DNA from: JAZLIT01 sp045617525
Lineage (GTDB): Bacteria > Bacillota > Bacilli > Bacillales_A > Planococcaceae
Direction of reading: 5' to 3'
Length of the DNA stretch: 28,208 nucleotides
Assembly: GCA_045617525.1 (NCBI GenBank)
Contig: JAZLIT010000064.1
Coordinates: forward strand, 1 to 28,208
The position numbers and the translations under genes were made by a program. The stretch's first letter is position 1. Every line of letters begins with the position of its first letter. The notes beneath the pieces were generated by a model, which saw nothing but the letters and a program-made list of their open reading frames with translations, did no database searches and was not told where the DNA came from. Positions 1 through 5,055 of this stretch are shown piece by piece.

Positions 1-175
1 CTCCTAATCGACTTTTATGCCAATTAGAAGGTTAGTTGATTTGAAGGGTGCATACAATGATATTTTTTTGCGCTTAAAAAGGAGTATCACTGCAGGAATT
101 TTAACTTGCATGTTGCTCCCTTTTTATTTTGCACTATACAGCTAACATTGCTCAGAGAACTGTGCTTTACGACTG

Positions 176-206
176 TAATAAAAGTACATCAACTTAAAAA
201 TGTACC
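176..206 (-). terminator. Weak candidate terminator of the small downstream gene
   Basis: On the minus strand a 6-bp stem (GTACAT at 200-205 pairing with ATGTAC at 184-189, 10-nt loop) is followed by TTTTATTA. It lies about 80 nt past the stop of the 61-aa gene. The stem is short, so this is a tentative call. I see no supported gene in bases 1-287. Confidence 0.35.
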
Positions 207-287
207 TTTACCTCTAGAACCTCAAGATAGTAGTACAGCTTATTAAGGATCAATATCTTGTCAATATGACAAACTTCTACAAACTGT

Positions 288-473
288 TTAATTATATTCG
301 TAGCTCTCAATAGTTCGCAATCTATTCCCTACAATCCTCATTTGGTTAAACATTGTATCGAGTGTCTCCTTTATTGGCATACAATCCTTCCGCGATTCAT
401 CTTTAATACTGAGTAGAGCAACTACATCACCACCAACTGCAAAAATACCATGCTTTCGTTTTCTGTTAGTCAA
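288..473 (-). CDS. Small hypothetical protein, 61 aa, TTG start
   Basis: I do not recognise this protein. The minus-strand frame stays open back to an ATG at 560, but that ATG lies inside the tmRNA terminator and has no ribosome binding site. A TTG at 473 is preceded by GGGAGG (483-488) with 9 nt spacing, so I chose that start. The product begins with a basic patch (TNRKRKH), then a glycine/valine-rich segment (GIFAVGGDVVALL) and a charged helical C-terminus rich in E, R and N. No signal peptide, convincing membrane segment or metal-binding motif is visible. It lies about 80 nt downstream of the tmRNA terminator on the same strand, and no clear promoter was seen. It could be a real small gene or the remnant of a larger one. 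Confidence 0.45.
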   Translation of the reverse strand: MTNRKRKHGIFAVGGDVVALLSIKDESRKDCMPIKETLDTMFNQMRIVGNRLRTIESYEYN

Positions 474-544
474 AACAAAGAACCTCCCAATCAATTTGAT
501 TAGAAGGTCTAAGAACAGCTCAAATATGTTAAGTTTTCGTAGGG

Positions 545-593
545 ATAAGAAAAGGGACATTCAACAGGAGTTCAACTCCCGTTCAATATCCCT
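545..593 (-). terminator. Rho-independent terminator of ssrA
   Basis: Reading on the minus strand, a long imperfect stem pairs AGGGATATTGAACGGGAGTT with its partner ending TGTCCCT (553-593), followed by TTTCTT. It begins about 50 nt past the tmRNA 3' end and fits as the end of that transcript. Confidence 0.75.
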
Positions 594-640
594 AACCTTG
601 AAAAGCGTTGATATGACTGCATTCACAGTCACTTTATGTA

Positions 641-993
641 TGGAGACGGCGGGAGTCGAACCCGCGTCCAGAAACTCCAATACACCAGCTTCTACGCGTG
701 TAGTTTGTCTATTTGCAATTCGCGAGTCTGTATGCCGACAAACAGGCGTCTAGATCGCTAACCTGGAAATCTCTTATTGCTGACTCAGGTGGTACCAGCA
801 ATCGTATCCCACTAAAGTTGGGCCCTACGTACTACACATGGGTGATGTAGAGGCAGAGCGCTCACGAGCTTACGCTGCGAAAGCTAAGTTTTGTTGTTTG
901 CCAGTTATTATATAACTTCCGTTGGTGACGAAGACGAGACCTCCGACGCGCGACCAGAGCTTGAACCATCCCTGTCGAATCCGTAACGTCCCC
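641..993 (-). ncRNA. ssrA: tmRNA (ssrA), tag AGKQQNLAFAA
   Basis: Transfer-messenger RNA rescues ribosomes stalled on truncated mRNAs and adds a degradation tag. It works with SmpB, encoded at 4538-5002. On the minus strand the 5' end reads GGGGACGTTACGGATTCGAC (from 993), and the 3' part has the T-arm GGGTTCGACTCCCGC and the acceptor strand CGTCTCC. The two ends pair as a 7-bp acceptor stem with one G-U pair. Discriminator A is at 641. The next genomic bases are TAC, so the CCA tail is not encoded. The tag reading frame is at 902-870: GGC AAA CAA CAA AAC TTA GCT TTC GCA GCG TAA. With the alanine from the charged tmRNA this gives A-GKQQNLAFAA. In Bacillus the gene usually follows smpB directly; here about 3.5 kb of other genes intervene. 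Confidence 0.97.
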
Positions 994-1119
994 GAATATT
1001 ATTTGAGCATAACGCCCAAAATCGGAGCACGATAATTAAATCGTGTACGGGCAGTACTGCTTTCGCAGACTGTAAATGCATATCGTGTTAAGTAGATATG
1101 CGCTGGCAACTATAGATAT

Positions 1120-1148
1120 AGTATACGTCAAAATTCATCAAACTGCAA
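1120..1148 (-). promoter_or_regulatory. SigmaA promoter of ssrA
   Basis: On the minus strand TTGCAG (1143-1148), a 17-bp spacer and TATACT (1120-1125) form a good SigmaA promoter. It predicts a start near 1113 and a 5' leader of about 120 nt that RNase P would remove. The leader has two small hairpins: GCATATC/GATATGC (1078-1101) and CACGAT/ATCGTG (1028-1045). Confidence 0.7.
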
Positions 1149-1215
1149 GAAAGCAAACCTATATATCATGAAACTCTAATCGTTTCCATATACCCTATTC
1201 AATATTTAGCGCCAT

Positions 1216-1251
1216 AAAAAAACGACCGCTGCCTGTATAATGCGTGTCGTT
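1216..1251 (-). terminator. Terminator of the 60-aa gene operon
   Basis: Minus strand: AACGAC (1251-1246), a 19-nt GC-containing loop and GTCGTT (1226-1221), then a run of T (1220-1216). It lies 22 nt after the stop of the 60-aa gene and closes the divergent small-peptide operon. Confidence 0.6.
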
Positions 1252-1273
1252 CAGCAACTACTATTTATTTTTC

Positions 1274-1456
1274 TTATCCAAGGAGTCTAAACTTGAATAA
1301 ATTTTTATATTCTTCAAAACTTATTTCACTTTTAAATAAACGTTTTGCATAAGGCGCAATCGTATTATATTGTGCATCAATATCGCTAAGAGTTTCCTTA
1401 GTGATTACTTTAGCTTCTTGATCGTCTAAGTTAAGTGTAGTTTCTTTTTCCATCAT
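1274..1456 (-). CDS. Unknown 60-aa protein, second gene of the Rgg-linked operon
   Basis: I do not recognise this protein. It is small, charged and apparently soluble: a Thr/Asp/Glu-rich N-terminal half (MMEKETTLNLDDQEAKV) followed by a helical segment with aromatic residues (YNTIAPYAKRLF) and a C-terminus ending in FKFRLLG. There is no signal peptide or membrane helix. The frame can be extended to a GTG at 1465, but AGGTG (1465-1469) sits 8 nt before the ATG at 1456, so that start is preferred. The gene follows a 22-codon gene (1655-1723) on the same strand and is followed by a terminator (1216-1251). The leader GTGATTTATATG is shared with the 22-codon gene. Its position beside an Rgg-type regulator suggests it is a regulated target or effector, but that is inference. 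Confidence 0.6.
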   Translation of the reverse strand: MMEKETTLNLDDQEAKVITKETLSDIDAQYNTIAPYAKRLFKSEISFEEYKNLFKFRLLG

Positions 1457-1554
1457 ATAAATCACACCTATCTAAATTATTTTGTGTGTACGTAAAGTAA
1501 ACAATTTTCTAGCACTGGCTAAGCGTAGATTCATTCACGATGAATGCTAATTCA

Positions 1555-1605
1555 CAGTGCTCACTAAACTGAAAATAAAAAGTTATTTGCAATAAGTGAG
1601 CACTG
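1555..1605. repeat. 11-bp perfect inverted repeat between the two small genes
   Basis: CAGTGCTCACT (1555-1565) and AGTGAGCACTG (1595-1605) are perfect inverted copies around a 29-nt AT-rich loop. No T-run follows on either strand, so it is not an obvious terminator. It sits between the 22-codon gene and the 60-aa gene. It may be an RNA hairpin that sets the relative expression of the two genes, or an operator. Confidence 0.55.
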
Positions 1606-1654
1606 ATAGTTTTACCAGCTGATTGAATTAGCTTTACTAGTTATAGAGGTTTAC

Positions 1655-1723
1655 TTAAAATCCTCCTTTTCCAGTAAACCAAATTTCTAATGGTTGAATT
1701 GCGAATATGAAAAATTCTAACAT
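1655..1723 (-). CDS. Candidate 22-aa hydrophobic signal peptide gene divergent from rgg
   Basis: Found by reading the gap upstream of the Rgg-type regulator. On the minus strand the sequence TAGGAGGTGATTTATATG places a near-consensus Shine-Dalgarno 8 nt before an ATG at 1723. The frame encodes 22 residues before TAA (1657-1655). The peptide begins MLEFFIFAIQ and ends in WFTGKGGF. It is mostly hydrophobic and aromatic, with a Pro in the middle and a Gly-rich end. Codons are ordinary AT-rich ones. Rgg regulators are commonly paired with divergently encoded short hydrophobic peptides that are exported, processed and re-imported to bind the regulator. Position, orientation and size here fit that plan, but the sequence does not match a pheromone I know. 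A hydrophobic micro-toxin is the main alternative. Confidence 0.6.
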   Translation of the reverse strand: MLEFFIFAIQPLEIWFTGKGGF

Positions 1724-1743
1724 ATAAATCACCTCCTACCTTT

Positions 1744-1777
1744 ATTATTGCAATAAATATACTTTTATAGCAATAAT
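1744..1777. promoter_or_regulatory. Dyad operator candidate between rgg and the small-peptide gene
   Basis: ATTATTGC (1744-1751) and GCAATAAT (1770-1777) are a perfect 8-bp dyad separated by 18 bp. The left arm overlaps the palindrome TTATTGCAATAA (1745-1756). A further palindrome, ATTCATATATGAAT, lies at about 1779-1792. The dyad lies in the shared divergent promoter region. On the minus strand an extended -10 (TGCTATAAA) overlaps it, with TTGATT 19 bp upstream. This is the natural place for the Rgg-type protein to bind. Confidence 0.5.
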
Positions 1778-1805
1778 ATTCATATATGAATCAAGGAGTG
1801 ATCAC

Positions 1806-2657
1806 ATGTCTATTCATTTAACGCTTAAAGAGATTAGAGAAGATAAAGGGATTTCACAAAAACAAGCATCTAAAGGTGCCCTCTCACAAAGTAACTATTC
1901 GAAATTCGAAAATGGTTTGATTGATATTACTTACACATCATTTATAGGTGTATTAGAAAATCTAGATATTGTATTCGAGGAATTAATGTTTATTCATAAT
2001 GGTTATAACTTTTCTGAAAAAGAGAAGATATTTAGGGGATTTTTCCATGCACCTGTTAATGATATAAATGTACTAAAACATTATAAAGAAGTTTGCGGAA
2101 AATATTTAGAATCATATGATGATTCTTTAATTATTAACATCCTTAATATTTGTAATGCCTGTATTATTTCACAAGAAACTGGCGAAATTACTTATGCCCA
2201 TAATATCGGAAAAGAATTATTAAATGAATTTAGTAAAAAAAATCATTTATTTATTCGCGATATTTATTTAATTAATAGTATTTTCTTTGTGTTTCCTATT
2301 GAAACTGCGCATTTAACAATGAGTTATATTGAAAGTTCGATTGAAAAATATCATGATTTCAAAGAGATTAATCTCTTAATTATAAACCTAAGAATGAATT
2401 ACATTTTAATGCTTATGAAAGAGAAGCTTGAAAAGGATGCTTTACTCGAGATTGAGAAAGTATTACCTTTAGTTAAAAAATATAAAATTTATTTATATTT
2501 AGGAATTATTTATATTAGAAAAGGCATCTGCCTTCATAATCTAAAAACGCCTTCTGAAACAGATTTTATTGAAAAGGGTACTACATTACTCGAAATCTTA
2601 GAAGAGTTCCAAATGTTAGATTTCGTCCAAAAAGAAATCGAAAAATACAAACGCTAA
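1806..2657 (+). CDS. Rgg/GadR/MutR-family transcriptional regulator
   Basis: This is a 283-aa cytoplasmic DNA-binding protein, and the length matches Rgg-type regulators. Residues about 6-60 form an HTH_XRE domain (LKEIREDKGISQKQASKG, then QSNYSKFENG, the recognition helix and following turn). The rest is alpha-helical and TPR-like, as in Rgg, PlcR and ComR proteins, where it binds a short peptide. AAGGAGTG stands 5 nt ahead of the ATG at 1806. The gene is AT-rich and faces away from the 22-codon gene (1655-1723) across a short AT-rich region with a dyad. A hairpin that can terminate it lies at 2687-2716. By family it should activate or repress the neighbouring operon in response to a peptide. 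Which peptide, and which targets, is inference. Confidence 0.85.
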   Translation: MSIHLTLKEIREDKGISQKQASKGALSQSNYSKFENGLIDITYTSFIGVLENLDIVFEELMFIHNGYNFSEKEKIFRGFFHAPVNDINVLKHYKEVCGKYLESYDDSLIINILNICNACIISQETGEITYAHNIGKELLNEFSKKNHLFIRDIYLINSIFFVFPIETAHLTMSYIESSIEKYHDFKEINLLIINLRMNYILMLMKEKLEKDALLEIEKVLPLVKKYKIYLYLGIIYIRKGICLHNLKTPSETDFIEKGTTLLEILEEFQMLDFVQKEIEKYKR

Positions 2658-2679
2658 AACGATTTAAGCACTGCTCTAA

Positions 2680-2716
2680 TAAAAAAAGAGGTGCACTCAT
2701 GAAAAAGTGCACCTCT
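2680..2716. terminator. Convergent terminator between rgg and the 117-aa gene
   Basis: AGAGGTGCACT (2687-2697) pairs perfectly with AGTGCACCTCT (2706-2716) around an 8-nt loop. On the minus strand it is followed by seven T, a strong terminator for the gene at 2728-3081. On the plus strand the tail is only T-rich (ATTATTATTATTTC), so it probably also stops rgg transcripts, less efficiently. Confidence 0.85.
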
Positions 2717-2727
2717 CCATATTATTA

Positions 2728-3081
2728 TTATTTCAGTTGTCCTTCGATCACAGCTACTAGCTTTTCGAATAGTAGGCCTTCTTCTACGTCTTCATCCGTG
2801 ATTTCGCGAAGTATTTCGCCTGCGATAATATCCACAAATAGAATACTGGCACCATCTCGGATAAATTCGTCGTCCTCTTCTTCGCCCTCGTAAAACTGAT
2901 AGCTTGCGTAGACTATATCTGAATCGGATTCTTCATCCTTGAGTATATATAATTTGCCGCAATTCCCGTAAGATGCTTCTAGCCATTCATGAAGATCATA
3001 ATCGCCTTGAGCCCATTTCATTTCACCATTTCCTGTTGCTATTACTAGTGAATTTATAAATTCATCGTTTGTGTAGTTCAT
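2728..3081 (-). CDS. Acidic 117-aa protein of unknown function, paralogue A
   Basis: I do not recognise the family. The protein is strongly acidic (motifs YEGEEEDDEF and EITDEDVEE) and has conserved aromatic positions (W23, and the segment ASYQFYEGE near residue 60). No membrane or signal segment is seen. The frame reaches back to a GTG at 3105, but GGAGGGG lies just ahead of the ATG at 3081, so that start is used. It aligns without gaps to the next gene upstream (3190-3543) over 117 residues with a little over half of positions identical. The pair therefore arose by tandem duplication. Each gene ends in its own terminator. Acidic single-domain proteins in tandem are often immunity or stress proteins, but nothing here proves that. 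Confidence 0.7.
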   Translation of the reverse strand: MNYTNDEFINSLVIATGNGEMKWAQGDYDLHEWLEASYGNCGKLYILKDEESDSDIVYASYQFYEGEEEDDEFIRDGASILFVDIIAGEILREITDEDVEEGLLFEKLVAVIEGQLK

Positions 3082-3114
3082 ACTTTCCCCTCCATATCTG
3101 CTCACATTGCTGTT

Positions 3115-3158
3115 AAATAGTAAAACGCTGCCGAATATTTTCGGGCAGCGTACTATTT
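3115..3158 (-). terminator. Terminator of paralogue B
   Basis: Minus strand: a stem of ACGCTGCCCGA with TCGGCAGCGT (one bulge), extended by flanking ACTATTT/AAATAGT, then TTTTACTATTT. It lies 30 nt past the stop of the gene at 3190-3543 and separates it from paralogue A. Confidence 0.75.
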
Positions 3159-3189
3159 TATAGTGATTGTTTTGCTTAGTAATGGCTTA

Positions 3190-3543
3190 CTATTTTTGTT
3201 GTGCTTCGATGGCTTCTGCTAGCTTTTCAAATAGCGTAACGTCTTCTACATCTTCATCTGTAATTTCATTTTGCACTTCGTCGACTTTTGTGTCGACTAG
3301 TAAAATACTTACGCCTTCTTTGATGAATTCTTCTGATTCAACTTCGCCCTCGTAGTACTGGTAGCTTGCGAATACTACGTTTGCTGCTGTCTCTTCATCG
3401 ATAAATGTATAGATCTTACCGTAGTTACCGTAAATTTCTTCAAGGATTTCCTGTAGGTCATGCGCACCTGGTTCCCAAGCTATCTCGTTGTTCATTGTAG
3501 CTGCTAAAATTGATTCAATAAATTCATCTGTTGTGTTTGTCAT
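3190..3543 (-). CDS. Acidic 117-aa protein of unknown function, paralogue B
   Basis: This is the sister of the gene at 2728-3081, equal in length. It shares the acidic character and the blocks TDEFI/NDEFI, YGNYGK/YGNCGK, ASYQYYEGE/ASYQFYEGE and EITDEDVE. GGAGG lies 5 nt upstream of the ATG at 3543; a TTG at 3555 is in frame but lacks its own binding site. A SigmaA promoter (TTGAAT, 18 bp, TATACT) lies at 3578-3607, giving a short 5' leader. A terminator follows at 3115-3158. Divergence is spread along the whole length, so both copies look maintained rather than decaying. Function unknown. Confidence 0.72.
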   Translation of the reverse strand: MTNTTDEFIESILAATMNNEIAWEPGAHDLQEILEEIYGNYGKIYTFIDEETAANVVFASYQYYEGEVESEEFIKEGVSILLVDTKVDEVQNEITDEDVEDVTLFEKLAEAIEAQQK

Positions 3544-3577
3544 AATTTCCTCCAATTGGCCGATTTGGCTATAACTT

Positions 3578-3607
3578 AGTATACGTTTTCTTCTCTACAT
3601 AATTCAA
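3578..3607 (-). promoter_or_regulatory. SigmaA promoter of paralogue B
   Basis: Minus strand TTGAAT (3602-3607), 18-bp spacer, TATACT (3578-3583). It is about 35 bp ahead of the ATG at 3543, so this gene is transcribed apart from the GGDEF gene upstream. Confidence 0.65.
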
Positions 3608-3677
3608 TCGGGAGCTATTATAATTCGCCCAACAGCTGACGACAGAGTTCCCCTTTGCTCTGGCCGTCCGATTTTTC

Positions 3678-4184
3678 TTACATATACGGAGCTACATCCA
3701 TTATAAAGCGATTGCGGCCTCGATTTTTGCATTTTGTCATCGCAGTTAATGTAGTTGTAATAAGTTCTTGAAAGCTTGTCACTTCGCCCTCGTGGTTATG
3801 TGTGATGCCCATGCTTACAGACACGAGAATTTGCTCGCCATTGTAGTGAATCGGGCTTGCTTGAATCTGTCTGAATAGCTTTGCTGCTTGCGAAACGCCT
3901 TCTTCTACCGTATACCCCTTCCACACGACCGACATTTGATCGTCCGTTCGCGTTACGAGATCAGAGTACTGCTGGCAAATTGCCGATAACTGACGTAGTA
4001 CCTCATCCCCTGCTGCCCAACCATATTTTTCATTTATCTCACTTAGGTAATCTACATCGAACGTTGCGCAAACAATCATTTCCTGAGAATGCGTTGCAGC
4101 GTGCAGCCAGTTGCCGACTACCTCCTTTGCGTATTCATAATTCATTGTATTTGTTAACGTATCTAATCCTTTAAAGTGTCCCAT
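3678..4184 (-). CDS. Stand-alone degenerate GGDEF-fold protein
   Basis: The 168-aa protein consists almost only of a GGDEF (diguanylate cyclase) fold. It keeps the N-terminal metal-site block (FDVDYLSEINEKYG) and the block WAAGDEVLRQL that matches the usual YGHxxGDxxL. Where active cyclases have RxGGDEF it reads RTDDQMSVV, so the catalytic signature is gone and cyclic di-GMP synthesis is unlikely. The C-terminal block VSVSMGIT is retained. There is no sensor domain or membrane helix. The frame extends to 4253, but the ATG at 4184 follows AAAGGGGA and begins MGHFKGLDTL. A nucleotide-binding or protein-binding role is inferred for such degenerate domains. It lies upstream of the acidic paralogues on the same strand. 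Confidence 0.8.
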   Translation of the reverse strand: MGHFKGLDTLTNTMNYEYAKEVVGNWLHAATHSQEMIVCATFDVDYLSEINEKYGWAAGDEVLRQLSAICQQYSDLVTRTDDQMSVVWKGYTVEEGVSQAAKLFRQIQASPIHYNGEQILVSVSMGITHNHEGEVTSFQELITTTLTAMTKCKNRGRNRFIMDVAPYM

Positions 4185-4253
4185 ATAAAATCCCCTTTCT
4201 TTTAAATATTTTACAACAAAATAATGGAATGGAACAGTTAAAAACTTCCCCAA

Positions 4254-4500
4254 AGAGAATTATATGCAATTAAGCAAGAATTATTTACTTTATATTGAAA
4301 ATAAAAGTGATTTTCTGAGGCTGCAAGATGTGGAAACAGAATTAGCCAACTAATGGAAGCGCACTTGCCCTTATGCAAGAAACTTATTAATTTCCCTTTC
4401 AAAAATAGTACTTTAATACAATATGGACATAAATTTTGACTTATAACACCAAAGTTTTGACTAATACTTTGCACAATGCACCCGCCCGTCCACAGCGCAT
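4254..4500. other. Intergenic region between the GGDEF gene and smpB with two 21-bp repeat units
   Basis: No gene is supported here. Bases 4380-4400 read AACTTATTAATTTCCCTTT, a segment resembling the one at about 10047-10067. Two TTTGACTTAT/TTTGACTAAT units start at 4435 and 4456, exactly 21 bp apart. They are preceded by GGACATAAA, close to the GGACACAAG spacer of the arrays near 10.2 kb. The right end carries the T-run of the smpB terminator. Confidence 0.6.
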
Positions 4501-4530
4501 AAAAAAAAGCACCGCCGCAGCGGTGCTTTT
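4501..4530 (-). terminator. Terminator of the secG-smpB cluster
   Basis: Minus strand: AAAAGCACCGC, 4-nt loop, GCGGTGCT, then eight T. This is a textbook intrinsic terminator 8 nt past the smpB stop codon. Confidence 0.95.
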
Positions 4531-4537
4531 CTCATGC

Positions 4538-5002
4538 TTATTGGTGATCTGCTTTAAACGTACGAGCGATCTCACGTTTTGCTTCTTTTTTCTTTTGATC
4601 ATGACGCTTATCATAATCTTTCTTACCTTTACCAAGACCGATTAATAATTTTGCATAGCCATCTTTAAGGTACATTTTCAGCGGAACGATTGTGTAACCG
4701 TCACGCTTCACTGCATGTAGTAAATCAGCAATTTGCTTATTATGTAGTAGTAACTTACGCTCACGCAAAGGATCGTGATTAAAGCGATTCCCTTGATCGA
4801 ATGGAGAGATATGCATGTTACGTATCCATGCCTCGCCACTTCGAATCGTAATGTAAGATTCCTTTAGCTGGACACGGGCTCCGCGAACGGATTTGATTTC
4901 CGTACCCGTCAGCACCATGCCTGCTTCAATCGTCTCTTCTATAAAGTAATCGTGACTTGCCTTTTTATTCTGTGCTAATACTTTACCTGTGCCTTTAGCC
5001 AT
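4538..5002 (-). CDS. smpB: SsrA-binding protein SmpB
   Basis: SmpB binds the tRNA-like part of tmRNA and brings it to stalled ribosomes; the tmRNA gene is at 641-993. The 154-aa product has the family's blocks: LAQNKKASHDYFIEETIEAG, GTEIKSVR, HISPF and a basic C-terminal tail (KKDYDKRHDQKKKEAKREIAR) that enters the mRNA channel. The length fits Bacillus SmpB (about 156 aa). GAGGTG stands 6 nt before the ATG at 5002; an in-frame GTG at 5011 overlaps that binding site and is rejected. It is the last gene of the secG-est-rnr-smpB cluster, 53 nt after rnr, with a hairpin in that gap. Confidence 0.96.
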   Translation of the reverse strand: MAKGTGKVLAQNKKASHDYFIEETIEAGMVLTGTEIKSVRGARVQLKESYITIRSGEAWIRNMHISPFDQGNRFNHDPLRERKLLLHNKQIADLLHAVKRDGYTIVPLKMYLKDGYAKLLIGLGKGKKDYDKRHDQKKKEAKREIARTFKADHQ

Positions 5003-5023
5003 TTTGAACACCTCGTAATAGCG

Positions 5024-5046
5024 GCGCTCACAATGAATGTGAGCGC
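5024..5046 (-). promoter_or_regulatory. Hairpin between rnr and smpB
   Basis: GCGCTCACA (5024-5032) and TGTGAGCGC (5038-5046) form a perfect 9-bp stem with a 5-nt loop. No T-run follows, so it is probably an mRNA processing or stability element rather than a terminator. The smpB binding site begins 10 nt after it. Confidence 0.5.
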
Positions 5047-5055
5047 TCTACCGCA

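Noticed and set aside
496..753. Open frame across the end of ssrA
   Set aside because: Shadow of the tmRNA and its terminator.
1..1000. Prophage or island attachment at ssrA
   Set aside because: No second copy of the ssrA 3' end in the window and no integrase gene, so attL/attR cannot be shown.
1511..1620. TTG-start frame within the 1555-1605 inverted repeat
   Set aside because: No ribosome binding site, and its sequence is that of the hairpin arms.
1655..1723. Type I toxin peptide instead of signal peptide
   Set aside because: Size and hydrophobicity would allow it, but no antisense RNA promoter is visible, there is an internal Pro and a Gly-rich end, and it faces an Rgg regulator. Kept as alternative only.
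2699..3355. Ser-rich plus-strand frames opposite the acidic paralogues
   Set aside because: Antisense of acidic codons; the minus-strand frames have ribosome binding sites and paralogy.
4441..4635. Minus frame across the smpB 3' end
   Set aside because: Overlaps the terminator and smpB in another frame.
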